A DNA stretch of 64,000 nucleotides from Oscillospiraceae bacterium (GCA_017415165.1 JAFQIY010000041.1:186001-250000), one strand, 5' to 3'. Shown: positions 35,901 to 43,452, numbered from the stretch's first letter. Numbers and translations: made by a program. Notes: generated by a model not told the origin, from the letters alone.

Positions 35901-36265
35901 GCTACCTCAGAAGTATCATCTGTAGTTTCCTCCTCCGAAGTATCTGTTTCATCGGCAGGAATTTCCGTAACGGGAACTGTTGTTTCCTCAGGAACAGCAG
36001 TTTCTGTTGTTTCATCGTCCGAAACATCTGTCGGAACAGTGGTTTCAGCAGGGACTTCTGTTTCGGAAGGTGTTTCCGTGACAGATGTATCTGTTGTTTC
36101 AGATGGCTGAATTTCACTGTCATCGGAATTTTCAGCAACGTCTGTAACTGAAGTTTCCTCGACAGCCATAACTGCTACTTCCGCAATATTGATTCCCGCG
36201 GGAGAAGCAATCATTGAAACCGCCGCCAGCCACGCGGCAATTCTTGCCAACAATTTCTTTTTCAT
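29987..36265 (-). CDS. Giant secreted transglutaminase-like repeat protein
   Basis: The 2,092-residue protein has a signal peptide (1-34, MKKKLLARIAAWLAAVSMIA), a Thr/Glu/Pro-rich linker (about 40-135) and a transglutaminase-like domain at about 300-440 with the expected Cys-His-Asp set (GKAVCESYAKCF, GGGHAWNQI, YNVDVTWDD). The rest is at least six modules, each opening with a helix such as LKDIMSEITRI, a strand TVYLxxDxxI, and LPxxKKYxxITF, then many short strands (beta-solenoid-like). There is no LPXTG anchor, dockerin or terminal TM segment. It may crosslink, cleave or organise the cell surface. AAGGAGG fixes ATG 36265. Confidence 0.85.
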   Translation of the reverse strand: MKKKLLARIAAWLAAVSMIASPAGINIAEVAVMAVEETSVTDVAENSDDSEIQPSETTDTSVTETPSETEVPAETTVPTDVSDDETTETAVPEETTVPVTEIPADETDTSEEETTDDTSEVAEEVSEEEAEEAAEPEIYHYISPYIGEGLMQYEYYHEDYGDDEVSDDSISCVTAPSYYSAQSEYSSLDGYNALSTSLKKVYNSCYEAAVKIDTSAEYDAVLHSSYDNYYFEPIEVADYDVGADLFKVFVAIRADNPQFFWMGHGYYSSGGSGSTSIAFGIDDAAIDYIDGDYRMTVKNQIMTEVEQVLSEAAMYGNEYTQEWYIHNYLCEATDYVSGAAHAHDISGLLVDGKAVCESYAKCFQMFMNALDIQVLYVTGIGNGGGHAWNQIGLDNGGTTEWYNVDVTWDDNDNDYDYHYFNVVDSDGSSYDFTYGPYGDGTVNAHTPEQPSSDDYLYSVNTCNSTTYSYDNHEENYMESGDGIARIGGRVYATLDAAIGAVKADDATITLLADAEYSGKTMPEYDFTINGAGFAITFNSNMVLNSDVTIKGVKGVEQNALLPVYTIETGEHTLTFGDGMVNYVPVVINGSETGSLTFEASESEYLLASVIDFKNITVPDNTAVKLLYSTYGTNLTLGENSEFNVVSGSIDFVNYTAKATSKIVLGATGENAGIHFGGKINAPIVNIYASSIDYASDYAIVYTDNDFSVDMFNIVNTGVEPNVICGIQKVYNGEGLRYYYAVATADYTITDGTKTVRRVTLEEAIAYIDEAAKSTAKYTVTYTGEEDTIVLSGSVFNTAKAKEIIFEGAGFNITGDITLKTNLTFLNGAAFHGDIATGSFVLKLCGSESYYFILGEVLSAQNITVDNTSLSFVNNEATVVVKNLVLENETYINSNIKALNIANLTMSDNAFFASVGEGNVTIGNLKSTGSNSMVSYEVPIEITGKVTTDGTPITVFASTVIGVDDEGKEKRENIAENGQTALVVANTSVKATTFTTSAKTESGDNLSLIRVDNELRFASASIIVEDLGSYTLWEDALAAINAAGSADKEFTVTLLDDVTVNNLVLPAAAKAAGITFVGSGKTLTVNNTAISAKGNLAFENITLESSKPFTLTASKNLSLTGFTSASMKTLKGGSKFALEWGTDNNLCVPLSGFGTVTIKENASMTTAATASFTKLVMEANSKLVVPSASKVTIKDIEGVAASAIYYEEGFTPVSVTGNANGTITFTGESKFTDGQHLFTSKTANLACFKIAEASCPDELYEYTVSRTGNNVYLRSVKLYLSPDGENVYKMATWADVVSSINAANNKNAQYVIKLLGDYDIGGAMTMPKKGTYAALSIMADTETDLTFVGNSITLTGDTMFTNVALSALKKSGTSYNPVAYKINAGAYMLYLYNVTGSEITNITSKSSVLFDNTDIAGSVSAANLLINSSTINDKVTVTGNLNVGPDAVVLGDLTADKITVPDSETSRLTLTYGKKFTIGKTGFASEDKLTVAFKEPGKESNVVFDNGMEVAAITGNYYGNIVLQGQEDLSVIRSGNKLIAGQTNMLYILEDDAGNTTLYANLKDIMSEITRIGNANGNYTIYLSENEEITGALPLPTAKKYHSITFKPSEGDVTLYLTGDIKLTGNIWFSAGVNVVKKNAKTGALLPININAGAYYFTTYNYINAGNVNGAKGGAAFWSGADISGKINVAELNVGGTIVLGEKASLTAAKIYSSDETVLEYQYKNASKIKVGTFIGGQSLGVRLMDGELIYEFPDGNFDVMNITGDYDIDMVMLYGEDDYYSDYSVVRSGNKLIAGIADDMYILWAYENEDDEEGKPSLYASLKDMMTEINRINNPEGYYTVCLAHDETIKGALPLPAAKKYGTIEFNSLESAGNVTVNLTGDIKSTGNLVISPYVQLKKINAKTNAELPINVNIGTYDFAVYSAINVGKVTGKGIAVFADYVNVTGSINVQYIGFNNKIVLEDKASLTATFVVTSGENSEIIYPYKNASKIKLGAIYGDPFTITLLDENGNPVTLTEDYAGKVLMAKCGDASLITIGNTMPEGYYPVLTSKGALTIGIIIEELSSANEAIVSEEYAEKIAEIEKMSSLFPAA

Positions 36266-36348
36266 AGCCAATCCTCCTTGATTAATCAGTGATGAATTAT
36301 CATCGCCTTGCAAAAGTGCGCAAAACGCACAATTTACATTATAAGTTT

Positions 36349-36377
36349 ATTATAGCACTTACGGAATATTTTTTCAA
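36349..36377 (-). promoter_or_regulatory. Promoter of the giant surface protein
   Basis: On the reverse strand TTGAAA (36372-36377), 17 bases, TATAAT (36349-36354). Confidence 0.65.
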
Positions 36378-36406
36378 TATTTTTGTTGTTTTTTTACGTT
36401 TTACAC

Positions 36407-36452
36407 AAAACACCTCTGAACAACTGCATTATTATGTGTTCAGAGGTGTTTT
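36407..36452 (-). terminator. Terminator of the DUF2975 operon
   Basis: AAAACACCTCTGAACA and TGTTCAGAGGTGTTTT form a perfect 16-bp stem four bases beyond the HTH stop codon. Confidence 0.85.
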
Positions 36453-36455
36453 CAA

Positions 36456-36665
36456 TTATTCATCTTTTTTATATTCAAGTATGTCCCCGGGCTGACATTC
36501 AAGCACCTCGCAGATTGCTTCGAGGGTTGAAAAACGTATTGCCTTTACCTTGCCAGTTTTGAGGTTGGACAGGTTTACGTTGGATATGCCTACCCTTTCC
36601 GCAAGCTCATTCAGGGACATTTTTCTATCCGCCATTACACGGTCGAGTCTTAATATAATAGCCAT
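36456..36665 (-). CDS. YozG-like Cro/C1 helix-turn-helix regulator
   Basis: A 69-residue single-domain HTH protein (LNELAERVGISNVNLSNLKTGK, then LEAICEVLECQPGDILEY). Small regulators of this type sit next to DUF2975 membrane proteins in many Firmicutes (as YozG with YoaS in Bacillus), and here it is the last gene of the operon with four of them. AAGGGG precedes ATG 36665. The likely role is control of this operon in response to a membrane signal, by analogy. Confidence 0.85.
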   Translation of the reverse strand: MAIILRLDRVMADRKMSLNELAERVGISNVNLSNLKTGKVKAIRFSTLEAICEVLECQPGDILEYKKDE

Positions 36666-36677
36666 TTTGTTATCCCC

Positions 36678-36734
36678 TTACTGTGCGATATTGCTGTAGA
36701 TTTTATAGATTATCATATACACAAACATATTCAT
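36678..36734 (-). CDS. 18-residue micro-ORF in the DUF2975 operon
   Basis: ATG 36734 follows GAGGTGAC three bases away and the frame closes at TAA 36680. The product, MNMFVYMIIYKIYSNIAQ, is hydrophobic enough to insert in or lie on the membrane. It starts 10 bases after the last DUF2975 gene and ends 12 bases before the HTH gene, leaving just room for a ribosome binding site. The good binding site and tight fit support translation, as a micropeptide or as a coupling device. Confidence 0.5.
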   Translation of the reverse strand: MNMFVYMIIYKIYSNIAQ

Positions 36735-36743
36735 TTTGTCACC

Positions 36744-37226
36744 TCATATTGTTTCGTCGGATTCTTGCTGGAGTTTACAGCCATATTTGAAAGCATAGGC
36801 AATAAGCGTTAAGGTTGTACCAATCCAACAATATGCACTGTAACCTATGAAAAATCCAAATGTTAATCCTCCTAAATCTACCTCCAAAACGGAAAGAGGA
36901 GTTATCAAATATCCTATAAATCCGCCGCCCATAAGAAACAAACTGATATGATTAATATATTTTGCAATTGCAAGTCTGAATGGCGTATCACCGTCTTTAA
37001 GTATTTTGCAGATTTTTGTTAAATACAGCATTGACACCGCAAATGGAGCCAATAACACGGTAAAATGCACGGCAAATCCGATTTTCTTTTCTTGAATTGA
37101 AGCTACCCATAAAACTGCCAATGCTACACTAATCACAATGGACATAACTATTGAGGCAACACGAGAAAGCTTTAGTGTCATCATATAATTCTGCTTTTCT
37201 ATATCTATTGTTTTCTGCTGTTTCAT
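36744..37226 (-). CDS. DUF2975 membrane protein, paralogue 4
   Basis: A 160-residue protein with four membrane segments (about 20-42, 50-72, 92-112, 125-150) of the DUF2975 family. It ends in the tail YGCKLQQESDETI shared by all four copies. GGAGGAAG precedes ATG. In the family the conserved C-terminal motif faces the cytosol and may contact the partner HTH protein; this is inferred. It is the last of four tandem copies and nearest the regulator gene. Confidence 0.85.
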   Translation of the reverse strand: MKQQKTIDIEKQNYMMTLKLSRVASIVMSIVISVALAVLWVASIQEKKIGFAVHFTVLLAPFAVSMLYLTKICKILKDGDTPFRLAIAKYINHISLFLMGGGFIGYLITPLSVLEVDLGGLTFGFFIGYSAYCWIGTTLTLIAYAFKYGCKLQQESDETI

Positions 37227-37238
37227 TTTACTTCCTCC

Positions 37239-37721
37239 TCATATTGTTTCATCGGATTCTTGCTGCAACTCGCATCCATAGCGGAATATATAGGACACGC
37301 AAAGCATTACAAGTCCTGCCGAGAATGGAAGACCCACAAAATTATCGATGTTCCACACACCTGAGCAAACGATGTCATAGATGAAGCCAAGCGGCTCGAT
37401 AAGCATAAAGCAGATACCGATTGTACCTATTCGTTTGCCGTTTTGTTCGGTAAATGGCGAGTCGGATTTACGCACGCCAAGAAGAAGTCTGATTGCGGTA
37501 ACGATTGGCACAATCATATTTGCAAGACTCACAATGGCTAATACGAGATTAAGCGTGATAAGCCAGAACGGCTCGTTTGTGGGGCCTTCAGCGGCGGCTT
37601 CATTCCAGCCAGCCTTGAAGCCTGTTACTGCTGCAATTGCAGATGTTATACAAGGCACTATCAGGTACAATATAAGTATTACAGAAGATATTGTGCAGAT
37701 ACGTTTACATTTTTCTTTCAT
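37239..37721 (-). CDS. DUF2975 membrane protein, paralogue 3
   Basis: A 160-residue four-TM protein with the same end (YGCELQQESDETI). It differs from its neighbours in the external loop after the first TM (VTGFKAGWNEAAAEGPTNEPF). I chose ATG 37721 because GAGGGG lies ahead; an in-frame GTG nine bases earlier overlaps that site. Spaced 13 bases from the next copy. Confidence 0.83.
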   Translation of the reverse strand: MKEKCKRICTISSVILILYLIVPCITSAIAAVTGFKAGWNEAAAEGPTNEPFWLITLNLVLAIVSLANMIVPIVTAIRLLLGVRKSDSPFTEQNGKRIGTIGICFMLIEPLGFIYDIVCSGVWNIDNFVGLPFSAGLVMLCVSYIFRYGCELQQESDETI

Positions 37722-37733
37722 TTTGGACACCCC

Positions 37734-38249
37734 TCATATAGTTTCGTCGGACTCCTGCTGGAGTTTACAGCCGAAATTCATTACATACGACATAATGCCG
37801 AGAAGCAGACCTGTAAAAATATTTCCTAATGCGATAAAAAAGTAATAGTGACATATATCTGAGAAATTCTCAGAAAAAATCGGGGAAACGCTCTGAACAA
37901 TAATACTTGCTATACCGCACACGAGAAGTGCAAGTGCTGCACCTTTCACCTTATCCGCTATATCGTAACGAAATGGTGTTTCGCCGCTTTTGAGTGATTT
38001 GAATATTGCACGTCCGAAATTAAGTGCACTTGTCATACCGAAAAGAAGAATTACGCTGTTCACGAAAAGAACCATTACGTCTTTAAATTCTGCACCCATT
38101 ACGGCTATGACAACAACTACACCAAGCATTATAAGTGCAACAACAACCAGCATCACGATACACAATACTTCAAAAAACTTGCAGACCGTTGCAAATTCTT
38201 TCTTTTCCTTTTCAAGTGTACGCTCGTTGATATCTACTGTTTTGTTCAC
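37734..38249 (-). CDS. DUF2975 membrane protein, paralogue 2
   Basis: A 171-residue four-TM protein ending FGCKLQQESDETI, with GTG start behind AAGGGGG. The segment TSALNFGRAIFKSLKSGETPFRYDIADKVK is the family's central loop (the S/D-G-x-T-P-F motif also present in paralogues 1 and 4). It follows paralogue 1 by 13 bases. Confidence 0.83.
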   Translation of the reverse strand: MNKTVDINERTLEKEKKEFATVCKFFEVLCIVMLVVVALIMLGVVVVIAVMGAEFKDVMVLFVNSVILLFGMTSALNFGRAIFKSLKSGETPFRYDIADKVKGAALALLVCGIASIIVQSVSPIFSENFSDICHYYFFIALGNIFTGLLLGIMSYVMNFGCKLQQESDETI

Positions 38250-38261
38250 ATCAAATCCCCC

Positions 38262-38768
38262 TTATATTGTTTCGTCAGACTCCTGCTGGAGCTTGCTTCC
38301 GTAGTTGAAAATATACGCAATACCCCAGATTATGCTTCCTACTATAATGTACAGTATACCTGTTGCGTCTATAGGTACTTCCTCACGATTTGTCGGCAAC
38401 GCATTTGAATACTGCAAACCATACAGTATAATCGAAGAAATCCAATATACACCGCCGCCGATTACAAAGGTTTCTGCAACGGCTTGTATTCTTCTTGAAG
38501 CTTCAATACAGAACGGAGTTTCCGAGGTTTTCAGTTCCTTGAAAATCAAGCGCAGATAATTAAACACCGTTATCATTATCGCACTGCTCATATACATCAA
38601 TATATAATCCCAAAATATCAGCGTCCCGTCAATAAAGCCGCCGATTGAACCAATTGCAACAAATACTGCTGCTATAACATTTAATATAAGCAGGAAGCCG
38701 AAAACCGTATGTAAATCTTTACATACATTCTGAAAACTCTTTTCGGGGCTTTTTACTTTCTTTTTCAT
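38262..38768 (-). CDS. DUF2975 membrane protein, paralogue 1
   Basis: A 168-residue four-TM protein ending YGSKLQQESDETI, with the central ELKTSETPFCIEASRRIQ loop. ATG 38768 follows GGAGG. It is the first of the four copies and lies 27 bases after the CPBP protease gene, so all are probably on one transcript. Confidence 0.83.
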   Translation of the reverse strand: MKKKVKSPEKSFQNVCKDLHTVFGFLLILNVIAAVFVAIGSIGGFIDGTLIFWDYILMYMSSAIMITVFNYLRLIFKELKTSETPFCIEASRRIQAVAETFVIGGGVYWISSIILYGLQYSNALPTNREEVPIDATGILYIIVGSIIWGIAYIFNYGSKLQQESDETI

Positions 38769-38795
38769 AATAATACCTCCAATAATCCTTATATG

Positions 38796-39650
38796 TTATT
38801 CTGTGATTGCAAGACCTGTTTCGCGGTTTACTTCAAAATAGTTTTCGGTGTACTTCTTATGGAACACCTTTACAAAGTAGATTACGCTGATAATTACCAG
38901 CACGGCATTTACTGCGAGATACTGCCAGCTGTACTGTACGAAGCCGTTTTCATGGGTTGCGTGCTTACCGAAGATTATTTCCAAATCGCAGAAACAAAGT
39001 GCATTATGAATTGCGTGGGTAATCATAGTATAGAGAATATTTCTTGTTTTGCAATAAACATATGCAAAGCACACGCCTGTAATAAACACGTTGATGAAGC
39101 CCTGAATGTTATAGAAATGCGGCAGGGAGAAGAAAATGCCGTTTGCGATACAGATTATCGGCAGGGAGTACGCTCCTCTTGCAAGTTCGCACCATCCGAA
39201 ACGGCAGACAAGCTCTTCAAAGATTGGTGCACAGATTACTGCTGAGATGAAAAGCACGATAAATTCGCCCTCTATTGTATTAGGCTCAACTACCATATGA
39301 TTTTTAAGGACAAGACCAATGAAATGGTCAACGACTTCTCCCAGTCCCCAAGTGAACAGCATAAGCATTACAGGCAAAGCAAAGTCAAATTTCTTTATGC
39401 TTACTGCTTCACGAAGTCTTGTGCCGTGACGCTGTTTTATAAATATACAAATAACAGCAACGGCAGCTAAAAATCCGAATTCTGTCAGTACATTCATTAA
39501 ATTGTCCGAAATTTCATAGTCATCACCTGCAACACATAAGCCGATGACCTGAATGATAATTCCGATAAATAGTGGAACTATAAGGGTAAATGAGAATGCT
39601 ACTCCGCAGAGAAGGGGTTTCTTGATACGTTCTTTTGTTAATGCTTTCAT
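38796..39650 (-). CDS. CPBP-family intramembrane metalloprotease
   Basis: The 284-residue protein has eight or so membrane segments and the CPBP/Abi motifs EELVCRFGW (EExxxR), FSLPHFYN (FxxxH) and HAIHNAL (HxxxN), the metal-binding set of this protease family. Members process prenylated or membrane peptides, confer bacteriocin immunity or act in signalling. ATG 39650 follows GGAGG; the longer frame upstream spans the operator. It heads the operon with the DUF2975 genes and the HTH regulator, which suggests that membrane proteolysis and sensing are linked. Confidence 0.87.
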   Translation of the reverse strand: MKALTKERIKKPLLCGVAFSFTLIVPLFIGIIIQVIGLCVAGDDYEISDNLMNVLTEFGFLAAVAVICIFIKQRHGTRLREAVSIKKFDFALPVMLMLFTWGLGEVVDHFIGLVLKNHMVVEPNTIEGEFIVLFISAVICAPIFEELVCRFGWCELARGAYSLPIICIANGIFFSLPHFYNIQGFINVFITGVCFAYVYCKTRNILYTMITHAIHNALCFCDLEIIFGKHATHENGFVQYSWQYLAVNAVLVIISVIYFVKVFHKKYTENYFEVNRETGLAITE

Positions 39651-39672
39651 ATGATTGTCCTCCAAAAATTTA

Positions 39673-39741
39673 TTTGGTGCCAAATTCTGTTTGGTAAGCT
39701 TACTGTGGTTATAGCATAGCATATCAATTTACGTTTGTCAA
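39673..39741 (-). promoter_or_regulatory. Promoter and operator of the CPBP-DUF2975 operon
   Basis: On the reverse strand TTGACA (39736-39741), 17 bases, TATGCT (39713-39718). Downstream of the start site lies the 12-bp palindrome TTTGGTGCCAAA (39673-39684) with an extra half-site TTTGGT (39690-39695), a probable operator. Confidence 0.55.
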
Positions 39742-39917
39742 TACAAATTTAACGATAAACATTAAATTTTATTCGTTTTTCACAAGTTATTGTTACTGTT
39801 GTTGTATAAATGTGTCATTTTGGCAAAAAGTTTCTGCAATTTGGACATATTGACATTATCAACAACTTATCGTATACTTTATTATATAAAGTGCGAATAG
39901 ATTGGTTGGATTTAAGA

Positions 39918-39994
39918 TTGTTATAAAATTAACAAACAGTTCATTGACGTACGCTTTTGTGTGTGGTATAATGAGATTGTGATAAATTTAACAA
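39918..39994 (+). promoter_or_regulatory. adhE promoter flanked by two Rex-like operators
   Basis: TTGACG (39944-39949) and TATAAT (39967-39972) are 17 bases apart. TTGTTATAAAATTAACAA (39918-39935) and TTGTGATAAATTTAACAA (39977-39994) match the Rex operator TTGTTAANNNNTTAACAA. Rex releases DNA when NADH is high, so adhE should be induced when NADH accumulates. The upstream part of the gap (39742-39910) shows nothing else definite. Confidence 0.75.
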
Positions 39995-40053
39995 TCATTC
40001 AAACCCTATTTCGCACATTCACCTTTAATGGTTTTGAAAGGAAGGATTTTATT

Positions 40054-42693
40054 ATGGCAAAGGAAAAGAAAGCTCCCGTTGCAGAAGAAACAAAGGTTGA
40101 CGCTGCTGCTATGATCAACACCCTCGTTGCTAACGCAAAAATCGCTCTTGAAGAATATATGAAGCTCGATCAGGAACAGGTTGACAAGATTACTGAGGCT
40201 ATGGCTCTTGCAGGTCTTTCCGCTCAGATGGAGCTTGCCAAGATGGCTGTTGAAGAAACAGGCAGAGGTATTTTTGAAGATAAGGTTACTAAAAACATCT
40301 TCTCCACTGAATACATCTGGCACTCTATCAAGCACGAAAAGACTGTTGGCATTATTGAGGACAACGTTGATGAAAGCTATATGGAAATTGCTGAGCCTGT
40401 TGGTATTGTATGCGGTGTTACACCAACTACAAACCCGACTTCCACAACAATGTTCAAGTCCATAATTTGTGCTAAGACAAGAAATCCTATCATTTTCGGT
40501 TTCCACCCATCTGCACAGGAATGCTCCAAGAAGGCTGCTATGATTGTTCGTGACGCTGCTGTAAAGGCAGGTGCTCCTGAACACTGTGTACAGTGGATTG
40601 AATATCCTTCCGTTGAAGCTACAGGTCTGCTTATGAACCACCCTGATGTTGCTACAATCCTTGCAACAGGCGGTCCAGGTATGGTTAAGGCTGCTTACTC
40701 CGCAGGTAAGCCTGCTCTCGGTGTTGGTCCGGGTAACACACCTTGCTACATTGAAAAGTCCGCTAATCTCAAGCAGGCTGTTCACGACCTTATCCTTTCC
40801 AAGTCCTTCGACAATGGTATGATTTGTGCATCCGAACAGGCTGCAATCATTGATGATGAGGTTTACGATGAAGCCGTTGGCTTTATGAAATATCACGGCT
40901 GTTACTTTGCAAAGCCTGAAGAAATCCAGAAAATTCAGGACGTTGTAATTGATGTAAAGAAGATGGCTGTTCAGCCTTGGGTTGTTGGTCAGTATCCTTG
41001 GCAGATTGCTGAAAAGGCCGGTATTACAATCCCTAAGGAAACTAAGGTACTCTGTGTTGAAATTCCTGACACAGACGCTGAAAAGTATCCGCTTGCTCTT
41101 GAAAAGCTCTCCCCTGTTCTTGCAGTTGTAAAGGCTCAGGACAGCGAAGAAGCATTTGAAATGTGTGAAAGAATGCTCCTTCACGGTGCAGGTCACACTG
41201 CTGTTGTTCACTCTTCCGACAACGGTATTATTGAAAAGTACGGCGAGGTTATGAAGGCAAGCCGTATCGTAGTTAACTCCCCTGCTTCCTTCGGTGCTAT
41301 CGGTGATGTTTACAACTCTATGGCTCCGTCCCTTACACTCGGCTGTGGTTCTTACGGTAAGAACTCTGTTTCTGAAAACGTTACTGCAAAGAACCTTGTA
41401 AACAGAAAGAAGGTTGCAAAGAGGAGAGTTAATATGCAGTGGTTTAAGGTTCCCGAAAAGATTTATTTTGAAGCAGGCTCTGTTCAGTACCTTGCAAAGA
41501 TGCCTGAAATTCACAGAGCTATGATTGTTGCTGACCCAGGTATGGTTCAGTTCGGCTACGTTGACAGAGTTATTTACCAGCTCAACAAGAACGCTAATAT
41601 GCCTGTTATTGAAATTTTCAGCGACGTTGAGCCTGACCCTGACCTTACAACTGTAAGAAAGGGCGCTGCTCTTATGAACTCCTTCCAGCCTGACGTTGTA
41701 ATCGCTCTCGGCGGCGGTTCTGCAATGGATGCTGCAAAGGCAATGTGGCTGTTCTACGAAAATCCTGATGCTGACTTCGTTGGTATGTCCCAGAAGTTTA
41801 TGGACATCCGTAAGAGAGTTTACAAGTTCCCTAAGCTTGGCAAGAAGGCTAAGATGGTTGCTATTCCTACAACATCGGGTACAGGCTCTGAGGTTACTTC
41901 TTTTGCAGTAATTTCCGACCGTACAAAGAATATGAAGTACCCACTCGCTGACTACGAGCTTACACCTGACGTAGCTATCGTTGACCCAGAGTTCGTTTAC
42001 ACTGTCCCAAAAGCTTCCACAGCTTTCACAGGTCTTGACGTTCTCACTCACGCTATCGAAGCTTACGTTTCTATCCTTGCCAACGACTTTACAGACGCAC
42101 TTGCACTTCAGGCAATCAAGCTTGTCTTCAAGTATCTCCCTGACTCCTACAAGACTGCTGACCCGACTGCAAGAGAGAAAATGCACAACGCTTCCTGTAT
42201 CGCAGGTATGGCATTCACAAATGCATTCCTCGGCATCAACCACTCCCTTGCTCACAAGCTTGGCGGTGAGTTCCACATTCCGCACGGTCTTGCTAACGCT
42301 TACCTGCTCCCACACGTTATTGAGTACAACGGTGTAACAACACCTACAAAGTTTGCTGCTTGGCCTAAGTATGACCACTACGTTGCACCTGAGCGTTATG
42401 CTGAAATTGCTAAGATGATGGGCTTTGCTCCACAGACTGCAACTAACGAAGAAGGCGTAAAGGCACTTGCTGACGCTGTAAGAAAGCTTATGACAGAGGT
42501 TGGTATTCCGCTCTCCATCAAGGAAGCTGGCGAAAAGGATGCTCGCTCCTACATTGACCCTGCTAAGTATGAGGGTGTACTTGAAACACTTGCTTACAGA
42601 GCATTTGATGACCAGTGCACAACTGCTAACCCAAGACTTCCAAGAATTGAAGAGCTTAAGGCGCTTTATATGAAGGCTTACTACGGTGAGTAA
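40054..42693 (+). CDS. adhE: Bifunctional acetaldehyde-CoA/alcohol dehydrogenase
   Basis: The 879-residue protein is AdhE. Residues 1-450 form the CoA-acylating aldehyde dehydrogenase (catalytic Cys in NGMICASEQ, VGPGNTPCYIE). After a linker (RRVNMQWFKVPEKIYFE) the C-terminal half is an iron-dependent alcohol dehydrogenase (ALGGGSAMDAAKAMW, and metal ligands in GLDVLTHAIEAYVS and FLGINHSLAHKLGGEFHIPHG). It reduces acetyl-CoA to ethanol with two NADH, forming spirosomes in other species. AAGGAAGG before ATG 40054 fixes the start; earlier in-frame codons lie across the promoter. Confidence 0.97.
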   Translation: MAKEKKAPVAEETKVDAAAMINTLVANAKIALEEYMKLDQEQVDKITEAMALAGLSAQMELAKMAVEETGRGIFEDKVTKNIFSTEYIWHSIKHEKTVGIIEDNVDESYMEIAEPVGIVCGVTPTTNPTSTTMFKSIICAKTRNPIIFGFHPSAQECSKKAAMIVRDAAVKAGAPEHCVQWIEYPSVEATGLLMNHPDVATILATGGPGMVKAAYSAGKPALGVGPGNTPCYIEKSANLKQAVHDLILSKSFDNGMICASEQAAIIDDEVYDEAVGFMKYHGCYFAKPEEIQKIQDVVIDVKKMAVQPWVVGQYPWQIAEKAGITIPKETKVLCVEIPDTDAEKYPLALEKLSPVLAVVKAQDSEEAFEMCERMLLHGAGHTAVVHSSDNGIIEKYGEVMKASRIVVNSPASFGAIGDVYNSMAPSLTLGCGSYGKNSVSENVTAKNLVNRKKVAKRRVNMQWFKVPEKIYFEAGSVQYLAKMPEIHRAMIVADPGMVQFGYVDRVIYQLNKNANMPVIEIFSDVEPDPDLTTVRKGAALMNSFQPDVVIALGGGSAMDAAKAMWLFYENPDADFVGMSQKFMDIRKRVYKFPKLGKKAKMVAIPTTSGTGSEVTSFAVISDRTKNMKYPLADYELTPDVAIVDPEFVYTVPKASTAFTGLDVLTHAIEAYVSILANDFTDALALQAIKLVFKYLPDSYKTADPTAREKMHNASCIAGMAFTNAFLGINHSLAHKLGGEFHIPHGLANAYLLPHVIEYNGVTTPTKFAAWPKYDHYVAPERYAEIAKMMGFAPQTATNEEGVKALADAVRKLMTEVGIPLSIKEAGEKDARSYIDPAKYEGVLETLAYRAFDDQCTTANPRLPRIEELKALYMKAYYGE

Positions 42694-42713
42694 TTTATTG
42701 TAATAATTGAAAT

Positions 42714-42747
42714 GTCCGCTATCGATTGGGATAGCGGACGTTTTTTA
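42714..42747 (+). terminator. adhE terminator
   Basis: GTCCGCTATC and GATAGCGGAC form a perfect stem, followed by GTTTTTT. Confidence 0.9.
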
Positions 42748-42755
42748 TTCTATAA

Positions 42756-43277
42756 TTATTTGTTATTACAAAGCTGACAACCAAAACGGCTAAGAAAGGT
42801 ATTATGCTTGTTACAGCGTGGAAAGCCGCATTTAACAGGTTCATCGTCTTGCTTATAACTTATCCATTCTGTTAGTTTTTCACTAATAACATCGTCCTCA
42901 GTCATTCGTTTTATTAAAATCTTATAATCATTCAATGCTTCAAAAAGCCATTCCTCGTTAGGTTCATAGTCAAGCTTATCCCAATCGGTTTTGTTTTTGG
43001 CTGCCTCAATAACATTTATGATAAACTGCTTGTCTTTATCAAATCTTTCCTTATGCCAAGGCATATCCACTATATCAAAATCCACTGAATTTCCAACCAT
43101 TCGCTGGTCATTTTCCGCAAGCCATACTATAAGCTGTTTTTCTTCTTCAGCTTCGGCAAGCTTTGACCCTGCCAGAACAAGAACATTTATAAAAACATCG
43201 GTTAAACCGTTGGACATTGAAATAAATTTCTCATCCTGATTGTGATTTTTATTATCAAAAAAAATGAAATTACTCAT
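42756..43277 (-). CDS. Hypothetical protein with C-terminal zinc-binding cysteines
   Basis: A 173-residue acidic protein from ATG 43277 (AAGGAG ahead). The last 25 residues contain CGFPRC and CQLC around KHNTFLSRFG, a probable zinc knuckle. The rest is helical and of unknown family. It lies convergent to adhE behind its terminator and appears monocistronic. Confidence 0.68.
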   Translation of the reverse strand: MSNFIFFDNKNHNQDEKFISMSNGLTDVFINVLVLAGSKLAEAEEEKQLIVWLAENDQRMVGNSVDFDIVDMPWHKERFDKDKQFIINVIEAAKNKTDWDKLDYEPNEEWLFEALNDYKILIKRMTEDDVISEKLTEWISYKQDDEPVKCGFPRCNKHNTFLSRFGCQLCNNK

Positions 43278-43452
43278 TATATTTCTCCTTACATATAAAT
43301 CCAAGAATATCTGCTACACAAGTGGTATTTTCTGCTAAAATTATAACAACAAATCCTGTATATTTCAAGTGATTAAGATAAATTTGTGAAATTGTTGACC
43401 TGTGTCAATATTGTGTGGTATAATTTTTATATATTACTTACGGAGGTACGCT

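Noticed and set aside
40006-42378. 790-codon reverse frame opposite adhE
   Set aside because: Long antisense frame produced by the restricted codon use of a highly expressed gene; no start signal and no family match.
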